Shown: positions 42,498-50,720 of the stretch, one piece after another
Layout of the letters: each line of letters begins with the position of its first letter
Position numbering within the stretch: position 1 is the first letter of the stretch
Source: a virus
Direction: 5' to 3' (one strand)
Virus record (IMG/VR): IMGVR_UViG_3300018080_000121
Location: 57,293-121,292 of that record
DNA: 64,000 bases
Notes under the pieces: model-generated
What the model was told of the DNA's origin: nothing
The model's database searches: none
The model's input: only the letters and a program-made list of their open reading frames with translations
Program-made: the position numbers and the translations under genes

Positions 42498-42992
42498 ATG
42501 AATGAAATCGACTGGGATGATCCCATAGTTCTAGCAGAACAATCAGAAGAGTTGCGGCTGTCTCACGCAATAGCGATCGCAGCTGAAGCTCATAAGTATA
42601 CACTTGATAAAGGAGGACGCCCATATATACTCCACCCACTTACAGTTATGTTTCGATTTACTGATCCTATTGATCAAATGGCAGCTGTACTACACGATCT
42701 CATAGAAGATACATCCTATACTCTTGATGATTTATGGAGATTTGGTTTTGGAATACAGGTCGTAAATACGGTAGATGCGTTGACAAGACGAGAAGGTGAA
42801 ACTGTAAGGGAGTATTATGATAGATTGAAAGGAGATGAAAGAGCAGTAAGAATTAAGATGGAAGATCTAAGTCACAATATGGAGGTGATAAGATTTAAAA
42901 GAATGTTAGAAAAGAAGGACATTAACCGACTCAAAATGTACCATAAGATGTGGTTAGAACTATGGACATTCAAGGAAGGAGTGATAGCTTGA
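42498..42992 (+). CDS. SpoT/RelA-type HD-domain hydrolase (small alarmone hydrolase-like), 164 aa
   Basis: The HD-domain of (p)ppGpp hydrolases is recognisable: AAEAHKYTLDKGGRPYILHP, VLHDLIEDTSYT (the HD motif with the ED element), and MEDLSHNM. No synthetase or TGS/ACT domain is present, so it resembles stand-alone Mesh1-type hydrolases. It may remove alarmones to blunt the host stringent response (inference). The proposed start is ATG 42498 (AGAGAGG upstream). Confidence 0.82.
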   Translation: MNEIDWDDPIVLAEQSEELRLSHAIAIAAEAHKYTLDKGGRPYILHPLTVMFRFTDPIDQMAAVLHDLIEDTSYTLDDLWRFGFGIQVVNTVDALTRREGETVREYYDRLKGDERAVRIKMEDLSHNMEVIRFKRMLEKKDINRLKMYHKMWLELWTFKEGVIA

Positions 42993-43357
42993 AAAAGAAA
43001 CTTGATTTCGTAACCAACTCATCATCTACATCTTTTATCATTGGAGATATGAGAGGTGACATTGATGACGCAATTGGGAAGGTGACCATTACAGTAAATC
43101 TCCGAGACTTCCTGGAGAAATCAATCGAAACAAGAGAGGAACTCCACGACTTTTGGGAATACTGGTATGGGGATTTTGAAACTCGAACAGAGGACTACGA
43201 AAAGTGTTGTAAGATTATTGACGATGGCGGTGTAATCCACGTCCTCAACGTCAGTAATGAGGGAGAGGTAATAGAGGCAGTCATTCAAGATGAAGGATTG
43301 AATGACATGGATTTGCCAGATCATATTATTGTGATTCAAGGAGAAGGAGGTTATTAG
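42989..43357 (+). CDS. DFVTNSSS-motif protein 9 (122 aa, TTG start)
   Basis: The product should begin MKKKLDFVTNSSSTSFII if initiation is at TTG 42989, which follows AAGGAAGGAG and overlaps the preceding stop (TTGA). The eight siblings all start with Met just there, which supports this start over ATGs further upstream. The body is acidic with EYWYGDFETRTEDYEKC. No domain is recognised. Confidence 0.72.
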   Translation: MKKKLDFVTNSSSTSFIIGDMRGDIDDAIGKVTITVNLRDFLEKSIETREELHDFWEYWYGDFETRTEDYEKCCKIIDDGGVIHVLNVSNEGEVIEAVIQDEGLNDMDLPDHIIVIQGEGGY

Positions 43358-43358
43358 A

Positions 43359-44792
43359 ATGTCGAAGATACCTGGAATGGACGACATGGATCCAATGGAA
43401 GCAGTAAAGAAAGCAAAGGAAATCAAGGACGAGGCTATTGGAAGAGTGAAAAAGAAAGGGAAGAGATGGTTGGTGATCACAGGTTGTGTCATCATAGCGC
43501 TGTTTGTAGCACCATTCATTTGTACAACGGTTGAAAGAGGTACTTACCACATCAAACAGACAGCGATCTTTGGTACAATGTACGCAAAGACTAGTCCTGG
43601 TATCTGGTTGCAACTATGGGGTGATATCGATGTGTGGCCTAAAGCTTTCACATTCTTCTTTACCCATGACAAGGATACCGACTCTGATACCCACGGAGAC
43701 CTTTCTATGGAAGTTCGATTTGTAGATGGGTCGAAGTGTAAGATCTCAGGGACCGCTCGTGTTGTGATGCCAACAGATGAAGATACCGCCTTGACGTTGG
43801 TTACAGAACACAACTATAAAACCTGGAAACAGGTAAGAGATCTCTTAATCCGACCGACAATTCGTAATGCTCTCAGAATGACCGCAAATATGATGACAGC
43901 TCAAGAGAGTTATTCATCCAAACGAATTAACTACAACGAGTGGGCTAGAGACCAAATTGAGAACGGGTTGTACCAGACAATGGATGAAAGTCGTCTCGTC
44001 GAGGATCTGGTTTCAGGAGATAAGGTTATGAAGACGTTTAAGGTAATTAAACGTGAACCTGCGATTGATGAGAAAACTGGAAAACAAATGGTAGATAATG
44101 AGGGAAATCTCATGTGGGGTGTACCTCTTTATCAAAAGAACCCGTTGGAAGGGACTGGCATTCATCTTGAAAACTTTGAGGTAAAATCCTTTGAGTATGC
44201 TGATAAGGTGAAAGATCAGATTGCTACACAACAGGAAGCCTTTATGGCGGTTGCTACTGCTAAAGCAAAGAAGCAAGAAGCGGAACAGCGTAAGCTCCAA
44301 ATTGAGGCTGAAGGTAAAACAGAAGTAGCGAAAGCTAAATACGAGGAAGAACAAATCAAGGTTCGTGCTGTGGTTGTAGCTGAAAGGGAGAAAGAAGTTC
44401 GTGAGTTGAACGCAGCGAGGGATAAGAACGTAGCAGTGATTGCTGGTAAACAAAGGAAAGAAGTTGCTGCTCTGGACAAAGCTGCTGCTGAGCTGAACAA
44501 GAAAAAGAATATCCTTGACGGTGAGGGTATCGCAAAGAAGAAACAACTGATCCTCGATGCTGACGGCGCACTCCAACAGAAGCTGGATACCTATCAAACG
44601 GTCATGGCTAAGTGGGCAGATGCTTTCGAAAACAGAAAAGTGCCAGCTTATATGATGATTAGTGGTGGAGCGGGCGGAACAGGTGGCAATCATCCTGACG
44701 CCCAGACCGCCCAGTTTATGGCGAATCTCAACGCGCTAACCCTTCAGTCGTTGGGATTGAATATTGACATTAAGAAGGGGCGTCAGAAATAG
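43359..44792 (+). CDS. SPFH/band-7 (prohibitin-like) membrane protein, 477 aa
   Basis: A membrane-anchored scaffold: basic N-terminus, a hydrophobic segment VITGCVIIALFVAPFICT (about residues 38-56), then an SPFH-type region (VERGTYHIKQTAIFGTMY, VRFVDGSKCKISGTARVVM), and a long Ala/Glu/Lys coiled coil from about residue 290 (AMAVATAKAKKQEAEQRKLQ-type). Such proteins form large ring-like membrane oligomers, and some large phages carry them. AAGGAGG precedes the ATG. Codons in the coiled coil are G/C-rich. Confidence 0.8.
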   Translation: MSKIPGMDDMDPMEAVKKAKEIKDEAIGRVKKKGKRWLVITGCVIIALFVAPFICTTVERGTYHIKQTAIFGTMYAKTSPGIWLQLWGDIDVWPKAFTFFFTHDKDTDSDTHGDLSMEVRFVDGSKCKISGTARVVMPTDEDTALTLVTEHNYKTWKQVRDLLIRPTIRNALRMTANMMTAQESYSSKRINYNEWARDQIENGLYQTMDESRLVEDLVSGDKVMKTFKVIKREPAIDEKTGKQMVDNEGNLMWGVPLYQKNPLEGTGIHLENFEVKSFEYADKVKDQIATQQEAFMAVATAKAKKQEAEQRKLQIEAEGKTEVAKAKYEEEQIKVRAVVVAEREKEVRELNAARDKNVAVIAGKQRKEVAALDKAAAELNKKKNILDGEGIAKKKQLILDADGALQQKLDTYQTVMAKWADAFENRKVPAYMMISGGAGGTGGNHPDAQTAQFMANLNALTLQSLGLNIDIKKGRQK

Positions 44793-44801
44793 GAGGATTC
44801 T

Positions 44802-45083
44802 ATGTATGCAGGTTTCCTCATTCAAATAGCATGTGTTGCTATAGTAGCGTGGTTAATCTGGAAGAAGTTTGGTGACAAAATAATGTTATTCTTTGGAGGT
44901 GAATCGCCGGAGGAGGTGAAGACGCGACTCCAAGAGAGGATTGAGCAATTGAAGATCGCTCAAGAACAACTGAAAGCAATGAGGCAAGAGGTAGAGGTCA
45001 CAAAAGAGCTTAGAGCAGTTACAACTGAGCTTGAGAAAGAAATGAAAGCATTATCAAAAGTCAATAAAAAACTGGGTGTATAG
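44802..45083 (+). CDS. small membrane-anchored coiled-coil protein, 93 aa
   Basis: One hydrophobic segment near the N-terminus (FLIQIACVAIVAWLIW) is followed by a long charged coiled coil. AGGAGG precedes the ATG. It directly follows the SPFH gene, and the membrane anchor plus coiled coil suggests it could associate with that protein (inference from position). Confidence 0.65.
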   Translation: MYAGFLIQIACVAIVAWLIWKKFGDKIMLFFGGESPEEVKTRLQERIEQLKIAQEQLKAMRQEVEVTKELRAVTTELEKEMKALSKVNKKLGV

Positions 45084-45110
45084 AATACCCAACATGAAAG
45101 GAGATTTAAA

Positions 45111-46181
45111 ATGGCAGACGCAGCACAAGAAGTTGTAGAGAACACGGAAGAGTTGGAAGCAACAACCGAGGAGAACGAAGTGGAAGCTTCCGGAGATCTG
45201 GAGAATCACGGTTTTCCTGTTGGTGATGATGACGAGATTGAAACGGTTGAGGAAGAAGATGAAGTCGTAAATCGTCGTCAGACCTTCGCAGATCGTATTG
45301 AGGATATGGGGTTGACCGAAATGGGAGACGGGTGCTACCACTACGCTGACGAGCATTGTGAGGTGGCTTACAGGTCTCTTTATACCGGAGGTGGTGCAGA
45401 GATTATGGACAATGTCGCTGTTCCGCATTTGTCCCTGTTCACCAAGGGTCTTGAGGAAGATGATGACTGGAAGAGAGCTGGTTTGGTTTCCGACGCCTAC
45501 AGGTTTACTGGAAATGGTGCTCTCATTGAGGCGATCAAGGCCTCCATCGTCGACGCCGGTTCTCCCATCTTCAGGGAAGCTTCCTACCTTACCGCAAACA
45601 AAACCCAGATTCGTCATGAGATCATTGTCCAGAACGAGACTAATATTCCCTCCGTGGGTGATGTGTATCCGTTGATCGTCATCAAGAATAGCTACGATGG
45701 GACGATGGCAGCAAACATCAGTTTCGGGTTGTTCTTCAATGACTCCGACGATCTGGATGTTATGTTCGGTTCCAAGCAAAACTGGGGAAACATTCGCCAG
45801 GTTCATCTTGAGGGAGCACAAGCAGATCTAAGCGGTCCTCTTGGTGGATACGTCACTGCGTTTAGCGAGAACATCGCCGACTTGGTTCAGACGAATTTGG
45901 ATAATGAACTGACCGAACAAGAGATGCTCGCTACGCTGGATGTGATTGAACGGTCTGCTGGTAAGAAAAGGCGGGAAGCTTTGTCCGCAATCCTCGAAGA
46001 GATGCACGACGGGGAAGAGGGTGATACGCCCATGACAAGCTGGAAAATGTTCCATGCGATTACCCGGTTTAGCACGATGGAGAAAAACCTCAACGCCAAG
46101 CTCCTTCTGGAGAATATGGCTGAGAGAGTTCTGGTAGTTCCTCCACAAATGTTGGAGGTTCTGTCCGAACTCCAAGGGTAG
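45111..46181 (+). CDS. acidic protein, possibly DUF932-like, 356 aa, probably abundant
   Basis: The first 60 residues are very acidic and low-complexity. The folded part contains VIKNSYDGTMAANISFGLFF, which resembles the NSHDGS segment of DUF932 phage/plasmid proteins, though only this stretch is convincing. Codons are strongly C/G-ending relative to neighbours and the gene is followed, after a 46-codon gene, by a strong terminator; both suggest high expression. AAAGGAG precedes the ATG. Confidence 0.6.
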   Translation: MADAAQEVVENTEELEATTEENEVEASGDLENHGFPVGDDDEIETVEEEDEVVNRRQTFADRIEDMGLTEMGDGCYHYADEHCEVAYRSLYTGGGAEIMDNVAVPHLSLFTKGLEEDDDWKRAGLVSDAYRFTGNGALIEAIKASIVDAGSPIFREASYLTANKTQIRHEIIVQNETNIPSVGDVYPLIVIKNSYDGTMAANISFGLFFNDSDDLDVMFGSKQNWGNIRQVHLEGAQADLSGPLGGYVTAFSENIADLVQTNLDNELTEQEMLATLDVIERSAGKKRREALSAILEEMHDGEEGDTPMTSWKMFHAITRFSTMEKNLNAKLLLENMAERVLVVPPQMLEVLSELQG

Positions 46182-46188
46182 GTGAAAC

Positions 46189-46329
46189 ATGAAATGGTTG
46201 ATTGGAATTGGTATACTGTGCGCGATCGTATGGTATGTCAATAAAAGAGTCAAAGAAAGAACAGGTCGGTCAATACTCGACGCGATAGGTGATATCGCTG
46301 ATGATGTTAGCGACTTCGATGACGATTAG
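46189..46329 (+). CDS. small membrane protein, 46 aa
   Basis: A hydrophobic N-terminus (MKWLIGIGILCAIVWYV), a basic turn and an acidic end (DDVSDFDDD). It lies eight bases after the preceding gene with GGTG as a weak ribosome site, and before a strong terminator. A single-pass, N-in membrane protein is likely; no function is assigned. Confidence 0.55.
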   Translation: MKWLIGIGILCAIVWYVNKRVKERTGRSILDAIGDIADDVSDFDDD

Positions 46330-46335
46330 GAAATT

Positions 46336-46371
46336 GGACCCCTCGGAATATATCTGAGGGGTCCATTTTTT
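46336..46371 (+). terminator. intrinsic terminator at the end of the non-structural gene block
   Basis: A nine base-pair perfect stem (GGACCCCTC with GAGGGGTCC), an eleven-base loop and six T residues after ATT. It separates the 43-46 kb operon from the virion-protein genes. Confidence 0.88.
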
Positions 46372-46417
46372 GTTGTTATATTTTTTGAACAAAAAATAAA
46401 GTCAAAGGAGATCTAAG

Positions 46418-47719
46418 TTGCCTGAAAAAATTTCTAGTGAAGCTCAAGGAGTTATAAACCAACCCGCTGTAAATTTCTTTCTTGATCTTCGAATTAAGGA
46501 TTTAACATATACAAATGATTTGGCGGGAGTTAGAATTGCTTCCTCTCTTGCGTCAGCATATCCGAACATAGAGATCATTTTAAATATCGCAGCAAAAGAT
46601 GCAATCATCCCATCTCTATCTGGTGAAGATCCAATCAAATTAAAGATAGAACTTCTCCAACAAAATACTGCTTCAGAGCCTGTGAGATCTCAACCGCAGG
46701 ATACGTTAGAATTTGATTTGATGTTAATTTCAGTTGAATTTGAGATGCCTGTCACGGATGCAATGGCTGCACCAGGTCTTGAACATACTCTTGATAGAAC
46801 TACAGTAAGATTACTAACCGTACCAAGAAAACCATACATATCAATGACTACAACTGTAAATGAAGTATTTGGTGTTGTAGAAGATCCAAAAACTCCAAAA
46901 GAGGTTATTGAGAGTCTGGTGTCTGAGTTTTCTTCTAATACAACAATTAAATATGATTCTGCAAATCAAAACAAAAATAAGGTACCACAGTTGTGTGTGC
47001 CACCAACTACATTATATAGCGCTATTAATTACCTAGATGATACCTATGGATTATTTGATGGAGCATGTGCTGTGTTTTGTAAACATGATAATGAATTACA
47101 AGTAATGAACTTATCCTATCGAATTAAAAGTTCAAAAGACAGACTAACAATCTATCATTTGTCCACAAGTGCAAACCCAGAAGATGCTATTTTTAAGAGT
47201 CTAAAAGATCGAACTTATTATACATATGATAACCTCCAAACAACCTACGTAGGTAACACAAAATTTGCTGTAATAGGAAATGATATCAATCATATTGTTT
47301 TGCCAAGCGACTCACTATATGCGGTTGTTCAACAAGATCTCACAAATATTTGTGGAAGATTCGGGATTATAGATCAACGAAAAGACATACCGGTTGGAGC
47401 AGAAATAGATCATAGAAAAAAATATTACATCTTACATGGCGGTGTTGAAACACAAGATACTTTCGCAAATGCGATGGTGGCTAAGAAGATATTTGATTTG
47501 TCAAGAATAAGCTTTCAACTAGATCGAAATATTAAATTAACATACTTAATGAATATCGGTCGCCCAGTTAAGCTGAAAACTACAACATTAGAACATAAGG
47601 GATTAAGTGGAAATTATATATTATTCTCGACTGATGTTGTTCTAATTCGAGATGGTGGAATTTGGACGTCGACCGCAAGACTACAGCTTGCAAGAACTAA
47701 TCGAACAATCGGACAATAA
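46418..47719 (+). CDS. virion protein, possible baseplate hub (gp27-like), 433 aa
   Basis: Likely structural. It starts at TTG 46418 after AAAGGAG (the first ATG is well inside). The N-terminal half is beta-rich with FFLDLRIKDLTYTNDL, and the middle includes TTLYSAINYLDDTYG, a layout reminiscent of the T4 gp27 hub domains. It lies just before the terminase and tail genes, and its AT-rich, A-ending codon use is like that of those genes. The hub assignment is tentative. Confidence 0.5.
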   Translation: MPEKISSEAQGVINQPAVNFFLDLRIKDLTYTNDLAGVRIASSLASAYPNIEIILNIAAKDAIIPSLSGEDPIKLKIELLQQNTASEPVRSQPQDTLEFDLMLISVEFEMPVTDAMAAPGLEHTLDRTTVRLLTVPRKPYISMTTTVNEVFGVVEDPKTPKEVIESLVSEFSSNTTIKYDSANQNKNKVPQLCVPPTTLYSAINYLDDTYGLFDGACAVFCKHDNELQVMNLSYRIKSSKDRLTIYHLSTSANPEDAIFKSLKDRTYYTYDNLQTTYVGNTKFAVIGNDINHIVLPSDSLYAVVQQDLTNICGRFGIIDQRKDIPVGAEIDHRKKYYILHGGVETQDTFANAMVAKKIFDLSRISFQLDRNIKLTYLMNIGRPVKLKTTTLEHKGLSGNYILFSTDVVLIRDGGIWTSTARLQLARTNRTIGQ

Positions 47720-47724
47720 AGGAC

Positions 47725-47742
47725 TGTCCCCTTTCGGGGACA
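47725..47742. terminator. hairpin terminator after the hub-like gene
   Basis: A seven base-pair stem (TGTCCCC with GGGGACA) around TTTC lies 5 bases after the stop. A second inverted repeat follows at 47746-47776 (CCACCTTTTT with AAAAAGATGG). Together they could end transcription from both directions, since a short minus-strand frame lies just beyond. Confidence 0.6.
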
Positions 47743-47784
47743 ATCCCACCTTTTTCTATAAAAAGATGGGGGTGGTACAATAGA

Positions 47785-47919
47785 CTACGTAAGGGTTAGA
47801 GTCCGGTAGATTTTAGCCTCTTGTAAATAAATCATGGTACCTCCTTTCAAATCAAATTTTTGGTGAATGTTCAATTGTCCTCCATCATGACCTTTGTTAA
47901 CAATTTCTCGTTTGTACAT
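47785..47919 (-). CDS. possible small minus-strand protein, 44 aa
   Basis: In the 396-base gap between the hub-like and terminase genes the minus strand has AGGAAGG followed by ATG 47919 and 44 codons (starting MYKREIVNKGHDGG). An internal GGAGGTACCATG could start a second, shorter product. No homologue is recognised, and the neighbouring + strand is silent here. The remaining gap (47920-48115) shows only AT-rich DNA and a further minus-strand GGAGG near 48000. Confidence 0.35.
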   Translation of the reverse strand: MYKREIVNKGHDGGQLNIHQKFDLKGGTMIYLQEAKIYRTLTLT

Positions 47920-48039
47920 CACATTTCCTTCCTCTGCGCAGTTTAGGTTAGTAATACTCCTCCTTGCGACAAACGAGGCGTGCCTAAGCCAACCGAAACC
48001 TCCTTTAGTTATAGGTCAGCAGAAGAGAAAACAATATGT

Positions 48040-48085
48040 TTTCTCAGTTATTAATATATATAAATCTATCTTCTATATATGATCC
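48040..48085 (+). promoter_or_regulatory. AT-rich upstream region of the terminase gene, possible promoter
   Basis: The run from TTAATATATATAAATC to TTCTATATATGAT contains two TATATA-like elements 30-70 bases before the terminase start, in the only non-coding gap of this block. It may hold a late promoter for the phage polymerase. The consensus is unknown, so this is positional inference. Confidence 0.25.
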
Positions 48086-48115
48086 TGTTGAGAACAAATA
48101 AAAAAGGGGGTTCGT

Positions 48116-49753
48116 ATGATAGAAGAGCAAATTGTTAAGTTAAGGAAAGATGCAGAAGAATATGTTGCGGAGTTCATACGTTGTAAATCTTCCTTCGACT
48201 ATTTTTGTAGTAGATATATTTTAATTGAAATGCCTGGCGGAGACGTTCTTCTCCATCCTTACAAACCCCAATCTAAACTAATTCGACTGATAAACAATAA
48301 ACATTACGTACTAGTTCTTAAATCTAGACAGATTGGAATCTCTACAATTACACAGGCTTATATTGTTTGGTTGTGTTGTTTCTTTGATAATGCAGTGGTA
48401 GGTATTATTTCAAAAGATGGAAAGGAAGCAACAGATTTTGCTCGTGCAATTCGAGCTATGATGGAGAAACTTCCAAAGTGGATGGGTGCTAACTTTGATA
48501 AGAAGACGGAACAATCTTTTATTCTTACAAATGGTGCAAAAGTATACGCATCTCCAGTAAACCCAAATGCTCCAGAAAAAACTCTTCGTGGTAAAGCTAT
48601 TACATTTTTGGTAATTGACGAAGCTGCATTTATCAAGTTTCTTGATGAGGCTTGGACAAGTATGGTATCTGCGTTATCAACTAATCAGATGCATGCGAAA
48701 AAGCAAAACGTTCCCTATGGTACGATTATATTATCCACGCCAAATAAAACCGTAGGTCCTGGAAAATGGTTCTTTGAGAGATATCAAAATGCTGTATCCG
48801 GGGATGATATCTTTCATCCTTTTGTTATCCATTGGCGTGACGTAGAAGAATTAGCTGATGATGAGGGTTGGTATGACACACAATGTAAATTGTTTGATAA
48901 TGATCCTCGTAAAATTCAACAGGAGTTGGAGTTAAAATTCTTATCATCTATTGGATCATTTTTTGACGAATCTGTAACACAACAACTTCAAGAGATCAAG
49001 ATTAATCCAATAGAAAAACTCAAGTTATTTGGTGGGGAAGCTTGGCGATTTAAAGAACCAGAACCAAAAACTCATTATATAAGTGGAATTGATACGGCGC
49101 CAGAACATGGTGCTGATAAGTCTGCTATTACTGTATGGAACAACCAGACCCTAGAACAAGTATTTGAGTATCAGGGAAAGTGTAAGGTACTTGATTTTGT
49201 TAAAGTTGTTAAGGTTGTAGCTGCACAATATCCTGGTACATTAGTTATAGAATCGAACTCGTACGGAAACCAAGTTGTTGAAGAGATGAACAACAGTGAA
49301 TACATGACGATGGTTTATAGTGAGTCCAGAGGTAACAAAAAATTACCAGGATTACAAACGACAGGTAAGTCAAGACCATTAATGATAGATGCTTTATATT
49401 CTACAGTTACTGAGTTTCCAGAGTGCATTCAATCTACTAGACTCGCCTTAGAACTCGTCGGATTAATCACGAAACCTAGTGGTCGTGTTGAAGCTGATAC
49501 GGGGTGTCACGACGACTTAGCACTCGCTACAGCGTTAGCATTTTATGTGAGGAAATATGATCCACCTTATGTTGACTATGCAAATCCTGTAAATTCCGCG
49601 CTGTTGAAAAATGTGCTTGGGATGAATGATATACATGTAGGAAAACCATCAAATGCTTCAATCATTCATGACATTAAGAACAACTTAGGAAAAGATAAAT
49701 ATCGAGGTAATATAAATACATTTGACTTTTTAGTTGGGGTTGATAGAGATTAA
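48116..49753 (+). CDS. terminase large subunit (T4 gp17-like), 545 aa
   Basis: The DNA-packaging motor and nuclease. The ATPase has Walker A KSRQIGIST (from residue 69), Walker B FLVIDEAAFI (about residue 165) and a coupling motif IILSTPNK. The RNase H-like nuclease domain shows GIDTAPEHGADKS (first Asp), TLVIESNSYG and CHDDLALATALAFY. Length and motif form (SRQxGxST) fit the gp17 family. AAAAGGGGG precedes the ATG. It is the best single marker that the window is from a tailed phage. Confidence 0.95.
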   Translation: MIEEQIVKLRKDAEEYVAEFIRCKSSFDYFCSRYILIEMPGGDVLLHPYKPQSKLIRLINNKHYVLVLKSRQIGISTITQAYIVWLCCFFDNAVVGIISKDGKEATDFARAIRAMMEKLPKWMGANFDKKTEQSFILTNGAKVYASPVNPNAPEKTLRGKAITFLVIDEAAFIKFLDEAWTSMVSALSTNQMHAKKQNVPYGTIILSTPNKTVGPGKWFFERYQNAVSGDDIFHPFVIHWRDVEELADDEGWYDTQCKLFDNDPRKIQQELELKFLSSIGSFFDESVTQQLQEIKINPIEKLKLFGGEAWRFKEPEPKTHYISGIDTAPEHGADKSAITVWNNQTLEQVFEYQGKCKVLDFVKVVKVVAAQYPGTLVIESNSYGNQVVEEMNNSEYMTMVYSESRGNKKLPGLQTTGKSRPLMIDALYSTVTEFPECIQSTRLALELVGLITKPSGRVEADTGCHDDLALATALAFYVRKYDPPYVDYANPVNSALLKNVLGMNDIHVGKPSNASIIHDIKNNLGKDKYRGNINTFDFLVGVDRD

Positions 49754-49763
49754 GGAGCTACCA

Positions 49764-50708
49764 ATGTTTGAAGACGCATTATTTCCAGGAGATGTTCCTC
49801 CAGAATATATTGAAGAGTGCAATCAGCAGCTACAACAGGAGATTTTTGCTCTTCCATTTAATACATACCTTGTAGCTAATTTAGATGGGTGGAAGTTATA
49901 TTCATCGGATGCTCTAAAGAGAAGATATAAAGAGTCAATGTATAAAATGTCCCGTACAAAAAATATAGCTGATGATATTGGCAGAATGGTGGATGACAAA
50001 AAAATCATACCATGTTGGATCAATAAGGGAATTTTTCGACTCATAACATTTAAAATTTTCGCTCCTAGAGGTGCACAAAGTATAGCTGGATTCTTTACAA
50101 ATAGAGAGAACCAAATTTATCTTCTAATTGATAATAACATGTCATTTGGTTTTGCATCGAATAATCTACTAGCAAGTCTTACAGTTCATGAATCCATGCA
50201 CATGGCTTGTAGTAATCAAAGAGGATCATTTGTGTCTCTATTTCGAGAAGAATTAATAACATATTATAATACAATGTTTGAATTTATATTCCAGACAAAA
50301 GGGGATATATCTAAAGCGAGCCAAAAAATTATTTCGTTTCTTTTTAAATCATTTGAATTTCCTGTGAATCCATCGCCTGCGCCGCTAATTAAAAAGTATT
50401 TAAGATTGATGGATGAAGAGTTAAGACCTTTTTCTACATTATCTATGGAGAAATTTGACCAATCTCTAAAAGATTATATTGATTATATTCGATTATATTT
50501 TTTCCATGGAGAGAGATTCTATAAGTCAATAAGAGACTATGCCCATATTTATCAAGGATTAAGAAAAGGATATGAAAGAGGACTAGGTGTGAAGGGAAAT
50601 ACAAGTCTGATGGTCCAAGAGATGTTTTATCCTTCAGAGATTATTTGCATTTACGCTGAGCTTACACAAAGAATGTCCAAAGTTTATAGAGCATTTCATA
50701 AAATATAA
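49764..50708 (+). CDS. virion-region protein with HExxH motif, 314 aa
   Basis: TTAAGGAG places the start at ATG 49764, overlapping no domain. The protein contains SLTVHESMHMACS, an HExxH zinc-peptidase signature in a helix, followed by FREELITYY about 30 residues on, whose glutamate could be the third ligand (gluzincin-like). No family is recognised. Placed between terminase and tape measure, it may be a virion or maturation protease; inactive scaffolding is the alternative. Confidence 0.6.
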   Translation: MFEDALFPGDVPPEYIEECNQQLQQEIFALPFNTYLVANLDGWKLYSSDALKRRYKESMYKMSRTKNIADDIGRMVDDKKIIPCWINKGIFRLITFKIFAPRGAQSIAGFFTNRENQIYLLIDNNMSFGFASNNLLASLTVHESMHMACSNQRGSFVSLFREELITYYNTMFEFIFQTKGDISKASQKIISFLFKSFEFPVNPSPAPLIKKYLRLMDEELRPFSTLSMEKFDQSLKDYIDYIRLYFFHGERFYKSIRDYAHIYQGLRKGYERGLGVKGNTSLMVQEMFYPSEIICIYAELTQRMSKVYRAFHKI

Positions 50709-50720
50709 GAGGATTTCGAG

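Noticed and set aside
6395-43030. Treating the nine DFVTNSSS starts as a dispersed DNA repeat
   Set aside because: The copies differ at most synonymous positions; only the peptide is conserved, so this is a protein motif and not a repeat element.
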